A DNA stretch of 64,000 nucleotides from Macrostomum hystrix (taxonomy: Eukaryota > Platyhelminthes > Macrostomidae), in the NCBI GenBank assembly GCA_950097015.1, contig CATNEN010000039.1, positions 18,965,501-19,029,500 of the forward strand, written 5' to 3'. Below the pieces are notes generated by a model. That model worked only from the letters and a program-made list of their open reading frames with translations, was not told the DNA's origin and ran no database searches. Positions 11,801-22,800 of the stretch are shown one piece after another. How positions within the stretch are numbered: position 1 is the stretch's first letter; every line of letters starts with the position of its first letter. A program made the translations under genes and the position numbers.

Positions 11801-12469
11801 CAGCAGCAGCCTGGAGACAGTCGAGTTAACTGACTGCACCGAGAACTGACGCCCCATCGGCAACTCGACGTCGCGCCCAGTCGCTTCGTCGACGCGCAGC
11901 CAGGCAAAGTCGAGACGCCCGACGCGGTGGTCGTCAGTAGCCGCGAAGCAGGTGGCCTCCGCCGGCTGCGTCTCCGGCACTGAGCTGGAGTTGAAACCCG
12001 CGCTGACAATCTGCGGCCTGCTGAACACCTGCAGCGCCAGGTTCTGGCTGGAGGCGCCCATGTGACGGCACTGCCAGTCGCCGGTGAAGTCAGCATCGAC
12101 GTTGTTGACATTGTAGGCATAGGTGACGGAGTCTCCGGCTGTGTCCGGGTGCTTCTCAACCAGGCCGCAGGCGATCTGGCGCAGCCGGGGCTCCTCGGAG
12201 CAGACGGCCGAGTCGGCGCATACCCGATTGCAGTTCTCCAGGCAGTTGCCGACCCGGCCGGCGATGGGGCAGCGCAACCGCACGGCCAGGCCCGGACGGT
12301 GGCCGGTCACCGTGCACTCGATGCGCACCGAGTCGCCAACACGAAGCAGGCCAGTCGGATGCAGCAGGCGCGCGGTGATGCTGGGAGCTCCGCTGGCAGC
12401 CGCTGACGAGGCTTCGATGAGGCAGATCAGTAGAGCGAGGAGCTTGGAAGCAAAAGGGCATTGCTGCAT
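8747..12469 (-). CDS. Ig-superfamily transmembrane adhesion protein (7 Ig + FN3, nephrin/echinoid-like)
   Basis: A 1240-residue type I membrane protein, likely acting at cell contacts. A signal peptide covers residues 1-25 (KLLALLICLIEASS). Seven Ig-like domains follow at about 28-150, 151-256, 257-356, 357-481, 482-609, 610-709 and 710-818, mostly joined by an (H)PPS linker. Typical C-strand Trp and F-strand YxC motifs are visible (GEYVCRV, GLYTCAA, GLYDCLL). A fibronectin type III domain (about 819-930), a weaker second one, a membrane helix (about 1063-1087) and a 153-residue tail complete it. The tail has PPPLPP and a CAG-encoded Gln run. Ig7 lacks its first cysteine. I chose the ATG at 12469 rather than an upstream in-frame start because the signal peptide begins there and a 3' splice-like TTTATTGCAG lies 10 bases upstream. 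The architecture resembles nephrin/hibris or echinoid; I cannot say which. The whole frame is intronless, unlike the neighbouring genes. Confidence 0.82.
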
Positions 12470-12478
12470 GGTTGCTAG

Positions 12479-12488
12479 CTGCAATAAA
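12479..12488 (-). promoter_or_regulatory. acceptor-like site just upstream of the Ig-protein start
   Basis: On the minus strand TTTATTGCAG ends 10 bases before the chosen ATG. It could be a cis acceptor for a 5'-UTR intron or a spliced-leader trans-splice site, a mechanism known in flatworms. This is inference only. Confidence 0.35.
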
Positions 12489-12703
12489 CTTAACTTCTTC
12501 TTTTTTTGGCCCCAGCACAGCTTCTCGAAGCGGAAGCCCGCAACGGCAAGGGCCTCTTTAAAGATGGCCTCCTCCGCAGTCTCGTGACCCCTCTGACCCA
12601 TCTTTCCTCTACAGGCCGGCCGCCAGCCACCCACCCCCATTCTTCTGGCCAGTCGTGGCAGGCAAAGACGCGGAGGTTGGGGCGGGGAGTTATAATACGA
12701 CAA

Positions 12704-13097
12704 TTATTTATTAAACCTATACTCGTACAGGCCTGTCAGCAATTTGTGAGACTCCCAGTTCATTATGAGAGCTCTGAGGTTGGTAACTGGGGCTAGGAAT
12801 TAATGCATATTAGTTCGATAGCATTGTGTGTGCGCGCGCATGGCCGTGTTTGTCAAGCGCTATTATTTCAGTCTGTCTTCAGGCTTGTGGTTGTTACGTA
12901 ATTTAATTTGAAAATTTGTTCGAACGCGCGCTGCAATAGATTAGATTGAATGTGTTCAAAAAGTTGTTGAGCAATCTCTTGTCACTTTTTCATCTATCGC
13001 CTTTATTTAGTATTTTTGTCACTAAGCTAGTTGCCAAGCAATTAGAATAAATTAATTTGGATATTTTTATCCATTCACATCCAAGTACGAGTTGATT
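12704..13097. other. spacer upstream of the Ig gene
   Basis: Unique AT-rich sequence 5' of the minus-strand Ig gene. It may hold its promoter, but I recognise no specific element. Confidence 0.4.
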
Positions 13098-14707
13098 CTG
13101 GGTTGGCAAACTTTGGTCTGTGAGCCAGAAAATGCCTGCCGAGCCACTTAATCCAGCCCCAAGGCATTTTCAAAACCTGCACCTTGCATTAACTCTCCCC
13201 TGTCCCACTGTCTCATCTCTCCCCTGTCTCATCTCTCCCCTGTCTCATCTCTCCCCTGTCTCATCTCTCCCCTGTCTCATCTCTCCCCTACTCACCTCTC
13301 CCCGGTCTTATCTCTTCCCTATCTTATCTCTCCCCTGCCTCACCTCTCCCCTGTCTCATCTCTCCCGTCTTATCTCTCCTCTGTCTTATCTCTCCCCTGT
13401 CTTATCTCTCCCCTGTCTCATCTCTCCCCTGTATTATCTCTTCTCTGCCTTATCTCTCCCCTGTCTCATCTCTCCCCTGTCTTATCTCTCCTCTGCCTTA
13501 TCTCTCCCCTGTATTATCTCTCCCCTGTCTCATCTCTCCCCTGTCTCATCTCTCCCCTGTCTCATCTCTCCCCTACTCACCTCTCCCCTGTCTCATCTCT
13601 CCCCTGTCTCATCTCTCCCCTGTCTTATCTCTCCCCTGTCTCATCTCTCCCCTACTCACCTCTCCCCGGTCTTATCTCTTCCCTATCTTATCTCTCCCCT
13701 GCCTCACCTCTCCCCTGTCTCATCTCTCCCGTCTTATCTCTCCTCTGTCTTATCTCTCCCCTGTCTTATCTCTCCCCTGTCTCATCTCTCCCCTGTATTA
13801 TCTCTCCTCTGCCTTATCTCTCCCCTGTCTCATCTCTCCCCTGTCTCATCTCTCCCCTGTCTTATCTCTCCTCTGCCTTATCTCTCCCCTGTATTATCTC
13901 TCCCCTGTATTATCTCTCCCCTGTCTCATCTCTCCCCTGTCTCATCTCTCCCCTACTCACCTCTCCCCTGTCTCATCTCTCCCCTGTCTCATCTCTCCCC
14001 TGTCTTATCTCTCCCCTGTATTATCTCTTCCCTATCTTATCTCTCCCCTGCCTCACCTCTCCCCTGTCTCATCTCTCCCGTCTTATCTCTCCTCTGTCTT
14101 ATCTCTCCCCTGTCTTATCTCTCCCCTGTCTCATCTCTCCCCTGTATTATCTCTCCTCTGCCTTATCTCTCCCCTGTCTCATCTCTCCCCTGTCTCATCT
14201 CTCCCCTGTCTTATCTCTCCTCTGCCTTATCTCTCCCCTGTATTATCTCTCCCCTGTATTATCTCTCCCCTGTCTCATCTCTCCCCTGTCTCATCTCTCC
14301 CCTGTCTCATCTCTCCCCTACTCACCTCTCCCCTGTCTCATCTCTCCCCTGTCTCATCTCTCCCCTGTCTTATCTCTCCCCTGTATTATCTCTCCCCTGT
14401 CTCATCTCTCCCCTGCCTCACCTCTCCCCTGTCTCATCTCTCCCGTCTTATCTCTCCTCTGTCTTATCTCTCCACTGCCTCATCTATCCCCTGTCTCATC
14501 TCTCCCGTCTTATCTCTCCCCTGTCTCATCTCTCCCCTGTCTCATCTCACCCCTGTCTTATCTCTCCCCTGCCTCATCTCTCCCCTGTCTTATCTCCCTT
14601 CTGTCCCATCTCTCGCGTCTCATCTCCTCCCTGTCACATCTCTCTTCTGTATTTTTAGGATTTCTTATTGTCCACTGAAGCTTTGAGTTCAAGGCTGCGG
14701 ACCCCTG
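13098..14707. mobile_element. hAT-like non-autonomous element with expanded internal minisatellite
   Basis: The left end CTGGGTTGGCAAACTTTGG followed by TCTGTGAGCC resembles the classic hAT terminus (CAGGG-T-GGCAAAC). The proposed right end, TGCGGACCCCTG, is a degenerate inverted counterpart. Nearly all of the interior is a 16-bp array. No target duplication is evident, so the boundaries are tentative. Support comes from the better-preserved element at 21070-21616, which carries the same 16-bp repeat between hAT-type ends. Confidence 0.45.
13198..14655. repeat. 16-bp minisatellite
   Basis: About 90 copies of TCTCATCTCTCCCCTG with single-base variants (CTTATC, CTCACC, TATTATC). Blocks of about 430 bp recur in the same variant order, showing duplication of larger segments. 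The reverse complement of this unit forms the array at 21170-21520. The 512-codon frame across it is a by-product of a stop-free unit. Confidence 0.93.
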
Positions 14708-15050
14708 GCACACGGCATGCGTGCATCAGGCAATCTGTATGGACCGACAGCCAGCAGATGAATCAGCATTTCTGTCGATCATATCTGATGAATATCAGTT
14801 GTGCGCCATACAACCCGGCTGGTAACAGCAAATCCTTGTACGGATGCTGGGGCGATGACAGTCGCTCTCCATCAGTACCGCGGGATCCGCCACTAGCTGA
14901 CTCTAAATCTGTTTTACGAGGCTGCAGACCAATCCACTGAAGCCATGATTACGCAATCATCAAAGTTGATGCGCGGCAGAAAAACAGCCAACCTAAAAGA
15001 AAGGAAAGTTCAGTTGCTTGTTCCGAAGATTTCAAGTAGAAAACTTGGTT
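14708..15050. other. unique spacer, no gene recognised
   Basis: About 340 bp of non-repetitive sequence. A 90-codon frame (14668-14940) has no recognisable domain. I see nothing else. Confidence 0.5.
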
Positions 15051-15057
15051 TCAAATC

Positions 15058-15897
15058 AGCTGGGATTCTGTCAGTATCTAGAGACTGTCATCAGCTGGGA
15101 TTCTGTCAGTATCTAGAGACTGCTATCAGCTGGGATTCTGTCAGTGTCTAGAGACTGTCATCAGCTGGGATTCTGTCAGTGTCTAGAGACTGCTATCAGC
15201 TGGGATTCTGTCAGTGTCTAGAGACTGTTATCAGCTGGGATTCTGTCAGTGTCTAGAGACTGTTATCAGCTGGGATTCTGTCAGTGTCTAGAGACTGCTA
15301 TCAGCTGGGATTCTGTCAGTGTCTAGAGACTGTCATCAGCTGGGATTCTGTCAGTGTCTAGAGACTGTTATCAGCTGGGATTCTGTCAGTGTCTAGAGAC
15401 TGTTATCAGCTGGGATTCTGTCAGTGTCTAGAGACTGTTATCAGCTGGGATTCTGTCAGTGTCTAGAGACTGTCATCAGCTGGGATTCTGTCAGTATCTA
15501 GAGACTGCTATCAGCTGGGATTCTGTCAGTGTCTAGAGACTGTTATCAGCTGGGATTCTGTCGGTGTCTAGAGACTGTTATCAGCTGGGACTCTGTCAGC
15601 ATCTAGAGACTGTCATCAGCTGGGATTCTGTCAGTATCTAGAGACTGTCATCAGCTGGGATTCTGTCAGTGTCTAGAGACTGTCATCAGCTGGGATTCTG
15701 TCAGTGTCTAGAGACTGTTATCAGCTGGGATTCTGTCAGTGTCTAGAGACTGTTATCAGCTGGAACTCTGTCAGCATCTAGAGACTGTTATCAGCTGGGA
15801 TTCTGTCAGTGTCTAGAGACTGTTATCAGCTGGGATTCTGTCAGTGTCTAGAGACTGTCATCAGCTGGGATTCTGTCAGTGTCTAGAGACTGCTATC
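15058..15897 (+). repeat. 35-bp minisatellite, left arm of an inverted pair
   Basis: About 24 copies with the core CAGCTGGGATTCTGTCAG followed by TGTCTAGAGACTG and a variable TCA/TTA/CTA. It is in opposite orientation to the array at 16432-17000. Variation is confined to a few positions. Confidence 0.94.
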
Positions 15898-16431
15898 TAG
15901 TGCCTTGTGTGTATTACAGGGAATCTTCCGCAGCCGCATTTCCAACCCACGCATTCGCTGAGGGTGCAGCTTAGGCCAGGTGTTTTACTGCTTTCGGCTT
16001 ACAACCGACAATGTCATAAAATTTGATAAAGCTTAGCCTGGGCTTCCTTAACTCCATTCTGCGGCTGACGAGAATTGGAAAAAGCCAGGTTCTGGGAGTA
16101 TTTTCAATACCTGGCCAGGTGGGGTTGGCTTGTGAGAGGTTCAAGCAGCCCTGATTCGACTAATTTGGGAGCGGCCCGCTGTCAGTTGTGCGGTCTAGTA
16201 AGGGCTAGCCTGGCCTCTCTAAACTGCTGCGCTTTTAACTATTCCCACTCCTATTTCTGCCTCATTTTCCCCTTCTGCTTGGGTGGGCGAAAGCTAAGAA
16301 GTTATTTAAGAGTGGCGGCAAGAAGGGCCGCTTTTCTTATGACCGATGGTGGCTGCTAACTCTGCTTGAAATCTCTGCCAGTTGTGTGTTCAGTTCCATG
16401 CAGTCAGGAAAGCCTGCTTGCCAGGCCACTG
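15898..16431. other. unique spacer between inverted 35-bp arrays
   Basis: A 534-bp non-repetitive segment. It would be the loop if the flanking arrays paired. A 94-codon frame (16075-16359) has no recognisable domain. Confidence 0.55.
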
Positions 16432-17001
16432 ACAGAATGCCAGCTGATAACAGTCTCTAGACACTGACAGAATCCCAGCTGATAGCAGTCTCTAGACACT
16501 GACAGAATCCCAGCTGATAGCAGTCTCTAGACACTGACAGAATCCCAGCTGATAGCAGTCTCTAGACACTGACAGAATCCCAGCTGATAGCAGTCTCTAG
16601 ACACTGACAGAATCCCAGCTGATAGCAGTCTCTAGACACTGACAGAATCCCAGCTGATAGCAGTCTCTAGACACTGACAGAATCCCAGCTGATAGCAGTC
16701 TCTAGACACTGACAGAATCCCAGCTGATAGCAGTCTCTAGACACTGACAGAATCCCAGCTGATAGCAGTCTCTAGATACTGACAGAATCCCAGCTGATAG
16801 CAGTCTCTAGACACTGACAGAATCCCAGCTGATAGCAGTCTCTAGACACTGACAGAATCCCAGCTGATAGCAGTCTCTAGACACTGACAGAATCCCAGCT
16901 GATAGCAGTCTCTAGACACTGACAGAATCCCAGCTGATAGCAGTCTCTAGACACTGACAGAATCCCAGCTGATAGCAGTCTCTAGATACTGACAGAATCC
17001 G
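16432..17001 (-). repeat. 35-bp minisatellite, right arm of an inverted pair
   Basis: About 16 nearly identical copies of the reverse complement of the 15058-15897 unit (core CTGACAGAATCCCAGCTG). The copies are more homogeneous than in the left arm, which suggests recent amplification. Confidence 0.94.
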
Positions 17002-17884
17002 AGATTTAGATTTGCATGCACTCAAACTGAAATAAGTGGTAAGCAATATCCACAGAGTCGATAGTTTACAGAGTCGTTTCGTCGCTTAGCAGACCAGAAT
17101 TGCAAATTTCAAGTGTGAATTTGATAGTTAAACACAGATAATTGATATATTTATATAGAATATATATTTACGAATTCACATATAGGCAAATAATATGCAT
17201 AACTATAGTTTTAGGATGCAAATGTTTGCCTTAACTTTAGCTTAATCAATTGGTCTGGGCTGTATCTATCGCCTGTAACTTGGCCCACTAGAGAATATAG
17301 TGACGTGTTTACAGAAATTAAAACAAAAATTGATTCAGTAAAACAAAAAAAACGCTGAATACCGGTACAAAGACACGCTCTGTAGGCAGCAATTACAAAC
17401 ACACTGGCTGCATACAGACACAAACAATGCGAATCGTCAAATGAATACTACTTATAGTAAGCGAGTATGGGAACCGATAGAAAACACGCTGTTGCTATAA
17501 CAACGGCACAACAACAATAACAGTTATTAGTTAAAACAGAGACAGTGTAGATCCACACAGAAGCTAATTGTAAATTGTTCTTCTCGAAATTTTAACAGTA
17601 CGAAAACTAGAAGGGCACAATTAAAAAAAAACGAGAACAGAGTGCGCACTACAGCAGACAGGCAGACAGGTGCGATAGCTTTGCTATTGATATAAATTAC
17701 CAGTTTTTGTTACAAACCAAGTTAGTTCATTTACAAAGTTACAAAGCAGCACAGAAGCCAGAATAACACAAAGTTCAGGGACACGTCAAAGCACAGGCAT
17801 AGGAGAGCTTCACAAGAACTTCTTCTGGGCTCAAATAAGAGGCTTAATTGACTTGAGCAGTGCGGAAAGAAATAAAATGGTATA
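17002..17884. other. AT-rich spacer, no gene recognised
   Basis: About 880 bp of AT-rich sequence without a convincing frame, RNA gene or transposon terminus. Confidence 0.5.
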
Positions 17885-18410
17885 GGGGAGATAGACAGTG
17901 AGACAGGAGGGAGATAGACAATGAGACAGGAGGGAGATAGACAGTGAGACAGGGGGGAGATAGACAGTGAGACAGGGGGGAGATAGACAGTGAGACAGGG
18001 GGGAGATAGACAGTGAGACAGGGAGGGGAGATAGACAGTGAGACAGGGGGGAGATAGACAGTGAGACAGGGAGGGGAGATAGACAGTGAGACAGGGGGGA
18101 GATAGTCAGTGAGACAGGAGGGAGATAGTCAGTGAGACAGGGGGGAGATAGTCAGTGAGACAGGAGGGAGATAGTCAGTGAGACAGGGGGGAGATAGTCA
18201 GTGAGATAGGAGGGAGATAGTCAGTGAGATAGACAGTGAGATAGACAGTGAGACAGGAGGGAGATAGACAGTGAGATAGGAGGGAGATAGACAGTGAGAT
18301 AGGAGGGAGATAGACAGTGAGACAGGAGGGAGATAGACAGTGAGATAGGAGGGAGATAGACAGTGAGACAGGAGGGAGATAGACAGTGAGACAGGAGGGA
18401 GATAGGAGAA
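17885..18410. repeat. 23-bp minisatellite (GAGACAGG type)
   Basis: About 23 copies built on GAGACAGGAGGGAGATAG plus ACAGT or TCAGT. Variants have GGGG instead of GAGG, or GATAGG for GACAGG. The GAGACAGGGG...GAGAT part resembles the 16-bp unit at 21170-21520, so the two may share an origin. Confidence 0.9.
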
Positions 18411-18860
18411 GAGATTTAGTCTCAGAGAAGAGTGAAATAACATGCAACAGGTTCGGACTGAATTAGGAAATTTCTTCGAATGCAAATAGGATTTGAACAG
18501 TCGATTCGGTCAGTTGAAATAAACTTGCAGTAAACTCCCCAAAATAAAACAAAAGAGGCGAAAAAGTAACAAAGAAAAACAACATCGGAAATTAGACAAG
18601 CGGGCAAACTGACACACGCAATTAGAAGCAGCAAGCATGGCTTTGGGTCGTTAGTCTCGAAACGTTTTGCTAAAGTATTGTGTTGGCTGCCTTATTAAAA
18701 CAACAATCAGATACTCCCAAGCCAAATGGCGTGTCTTCGCAGAACAGATGATAAGGCTTGCTCAAGTCTATGGCTTCACTAGTAGAGTGAAATTGAGATT
18801 ATGTGAGCTGAGAATGGGGCCTTACATCCAATCCAGAGTGCTGCCCAGTCAAGCCAAAGT
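18411..18860. other. region downstream of PPP4R3, probable 3' UTR
   Basis: This lies directly 3' of the minus-strand PPP4R3 stop codon. I see no clear AATAAA on the minus strand and no other gene. Confidence 0.4.
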
Positions 18861-19848
18861 TCAGTTCAAATCCTCTCCAATAGAATCACTGACATCTGAG
18901 GGCGCCGCTGCAGCTGCTGCTGATGCTGCCGTTGCTGCGACAGACAGTCTGCCAGAGTAGGTCTCCATCAAAGATGGCAGGGCAGGCGCGGCGGCAGACG
19001 TGTCAGTCTCTGCGCAGTCGGTCCTTTGCCGCTTCGCTGCCGGCGCTTCGAGTTGGTCGTCGCTGAATCTGTTGAAATCGTCGGCATCGGCTGGCCGACG
19101 CTGCTGCTGCTGCCTTTCATCAAAAGTACTAGTAGCTTCGCCAGTGTTTGAAGCTGGCGACGCTGTCAGCGGCACAGAGTCAGGAACCGAGGCTGCGTCA
19201 CGCAGTGCGTCGGCAAACGATGTACAGCGCTGCTGGCCATTGCTGGCGATATCGGCAGCCGGTTCATCCGCCTCTTCGTTCTCTTCGTCTTCGTCCTCTT
19301 CGCCACCGGAGTCGTCGTCGTGATCGTCAGGATAGTCGACTAGCGGACGCGGAGTCGGAGAAGCTGTCGACAGAGAAGCGGCCGCTGGCACGGTTGGCTT
19401 GGGCACCGAGCGAGCCGCGGCATCGCCGCCAGAGTCCTCGTCGTCATCCTCCTCTTCTTCCTCGTCGTCTTCGTCTTCATCGTCGTTGTTGTCGTTTTTC
19501 CGCGAAGCGACTGACGACACCTGGGAAAGCGACGACATCGAGGTTGGCACCAGGGGCGGCAGCGGCGGCTGGCCCGGCCTTCGCAAGGAGTCCTCATCGT
19601 CGTCGTCTTGATCGAACCAGTTCTCTTCGTCGGCGTCTAGATCGCGCGGATCTCGGCGCATCCTGTAGGGCGACAGTACACTGGACGACATCGCCGAAGC
19701 CGCCGACGACGCAGACGACGAGTTGGCCGTAGCTGCGGCAACAGCGGCTGCAGCGGCCGCGGCAGCTGCGGCTGCAGCCATGGAACTCGGCTGCAGGCCA
19801 TCCGTAATGCCGGCCCGAGAGTAATGAATGCCCTGGTCGTGGCCGTAT
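18861..19848 (-). CDS. PPP4R3: PPP4R3 exon 4 (acidic C-terminal tail)
   Basis: 988 nt, from TTTGCACAG|ATACGG to a TGA at 18863-18861. It contains poly-Ala (about 12 in a row, then a second Ala-rich stretch near the end), [17 protein letters not shown], several Asp/Glu runs, LVDYPDD and KRQR. The order of these motifs matches the SMEK C-terminus, which supports joining it to exons 1-3 across a 3.9-kb intron. Confidence 0.9.
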
Positions 19849-22800
19849 CTGTGCAAATTATATTTGCGTTGAGTTGGGTTAAAACTGGTTTGAGTTATCC
19901 AATTACATACAGGTGTACGGTAAAGTCTTCAAGTACGAATTCCGAAATACACAGAAAATTGGGGATTTAAAAAACGGATTATTTAAAAGTTGAAACAATC
20001 CATCAGGTTTTAGTCTGTCAATTCTTTTTCTAAATCTGTTTTTATTTCAAATAACGAAATTTCAGTTTAATCTAAATCATTAGAATCCCAAAGCATAAAT
20101 CTAAAGGCCGAAATCCCAACTCCCAAAATCTTTAGAATCCCAATTTCTAAAATCTTTAGAATCCTAATTTAAAAAATCTTTAGAATCCCAATTTCTAAAA
20201 TCTTTAGAATCCCAATTTCTAAAATCTTTAGAATCCCAATTTCTAAAATCTTTTAAATCCCTTTTTTTTAATATTTAGAATCCCAATTTCTAAAATCTTT
20301 AGAATCCCAATTTCTAAAATCTTTTGAATCCCAACTCCTAAAATTTCAAGAATGTCAACTTCCGTTTCTCCCAAAAATAATATAATCCTAATTTGTGGGC
20401 ATGACTACAATAAAAAGTGCCTACAATTGTTCTGTCAGTCAGTGCAACAGACAAATTAGCTTTGCAGACAGAGAACCAGTCAGCCTAAAACACGTACAAA
20501 AAACAGTGCGCGTACCGAACTCAGCAACAATAGACCAACTTCACAAGTCGTTACAAAAAACTGATATAAATAAAACTAAATAATTATAGGGTAAATTAAA
20601 AACGGTATAAAAAGTGTGTTTTAAATAATTAAAAATACCTAGTTGCTAGTCTTGGCGAATTGCCCAAGCTAAGCTGCTGATTGTTAACTAAAACTCTATG
20701 GCGCTTGACATTGCCGATGACATCGTCAGCCTCTTGAAGCACTCTTGGACGCTTCCGTCGACAGTTGCTGATCGAACAGGTTTGGTGAAAATTGAATCTC
20801 TAATATTTAGCATTTTTTATCTCCAAAAATCTATTCTTGTCATCTAGCTAATACCCGAATTCTTCTTTTTTTCCTGTATCGCCCAAATATTCAACAAATT
20901 GTCATGAAAATCCGATGAATCAACTTCCAGAATCACAACCTTGTCAAAATTAGTTCATCGTAAAGTTAGATTCAAAGGGTGGACTTTGACGAAAATCGGT
21001 CATTCGGTTTGGGATCTATCCTGAAGTAGGCAGTGGGCATTCGAAATATCCCCGTTGTCTTACCTTGAGCAGGAGTCGGCAACCTTATATACCCCGCGGG
21101 CTAAAGAGAGAATCTTAAAGATGACGGCGGGCCGCATGAAGAAAGGGGTGAAATGAGACACATGAGAGATCAGACAGGGGGACGGGGGAGATAAGAAGCA
21201 AGAGAGATGAGACAGGGGAGAGATGAGACAGGGGAGAGATGAGACAGGGGAGAGATGAGACAGGGGAGAGATGAGACAGGGGAGAGATGAGACAGGGGAG
21301 AGATGAGACAGGGGAGAGATGAGACAGGGGAGAGGTGAGACAGGGGAGAGGTGAGACAGGAGAGAGGTGAGACAGGGGAGATATGAGACAGGGGAGAGAT
21401 GAGACAGGGGAGAGGTGAGACAGGGGAGAGGTGAGACAGGGGAGAGGTGAGACAGGGGAGAGATAATACAGGGGAGAGGTGAGACAGGGGAGAGGTGAGA
21501 CAGGGGAGAGATGAGATAGGGTGTACTGTAGAGTATGTGTTAGGAGGAGCTAAGGGCCGGATTTGGGAGCTTCGAGGGCCGCATCTGGCCCGCGGGCCGG
21601 AGGTTGCCGACCCATGCCCTAGAGGGTAAAATAGCATGGTCTTTTAACTGTCAACTTTTAACTTTTAATTGTTAATCAGAAAAATTGGTTTGTGGTAATA
21701 AAAATTATATTGCAAACTGACCCTCAGTTTATCATAGAAATCTCATTGCTATAAACAATAATATGCTTTAAACTAAGAGCCAAATGCAAAGAAGGCATTG
21801 ACGAGAACAGAAAAGCAAACTAAAGCGTTATCTCACCTAATTTTTTATCTAAAAATGATCATCTGATTGCACAGACATTAGACCGACAATATTATAACAA
21901 CATCCACGGCTCACTATTGTTACGGGGAATCAAGAGAAGAGTCTGGCGAGGATATCAAATTAATAAACTATACAATTAAGCTTGTTAAGGATTCAGATCC
22001 GCAGCAAAATACAGTATAGAAGAGACCTACTGACACATGAGTGGAAGATAGCAGAAAGGCTGTTCTGAAAGTTTAAAGCAAATTTTTTTGACGCTTTAGA
22101 AAAAAGAAATACCTTTAAATTAAACAACACGGGCAGACGACACTAATGTTAGTAGATTAGTTGCTATACGGCTTATCTAGCAAGGATATTGATTTAGGGA
22201 TCTGGGAAAGGGGGGTGACTGCTCAAACTGAGGATCTGAGAGAGGGAAAGGACTGCTTAAACTGAGGATCTAGGAGAGGGAGGGTGACTTCTTAAACTGA
22301 GGATCTGGGAGAGGTAGGGTGACTGCTCAAACTGAGGATCTGGGAGAGAGAGGGTGATTGCTCAAACTGAGTATCTGGGAGAGGTAGGGTGACTGCTCAA
22401 ACTGAGGATCTGGGAGAGGGAGGGTGACTGCTCAAACTGAGGATCTAGGAGAGGGAGGGTGACTGCTCAAATTGAGGATCTGGGAGAGGGAGGGTGAATG
22501 CTCAAACTGATGATCTGGGAGAGAGAGGGTGATTGCTCAAACTGAGTATCTGGGAGAGGGAGGGTGACTGCTCAAACTGAGGATCTGGGAGAGGGAGGGT
22601 GACTGCTCAAATTGAGGATCTAGGAGAGGGAGGGTGACTGCTCAAATTGAGGATCTGGGAGAGGGAGGGTGAATGCTCAAACTGAGGATCTGGGAGAGGG
22701 AGGGTGACTGCTCAAATTGAGGATCTAGGAGAGGGAGGGTGACTGCTCAAATTGAGGATCTGGGAGAGGGAGGGTGAATGCTCAAACTGAGGATCTGGGA

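Noticed and set aside
13120-14658. A 512-codon Leu/Ser/Pro-rich frame
   Set aside because: Translation of the 16-bp minisatellite; no transmembrane or secretory logic, and block duplications ignore reading frame.
16075-16359. 94-codon frame in the spacer between inverted arrays
   Set aside because: No homology I recognise, no codon bias, no splice or promoter context.
15058-17001. CRISPR array
   Set aside because: The 35-bp units are contiguous with no unique spacers, and the DNA is clearly eukaryotic.
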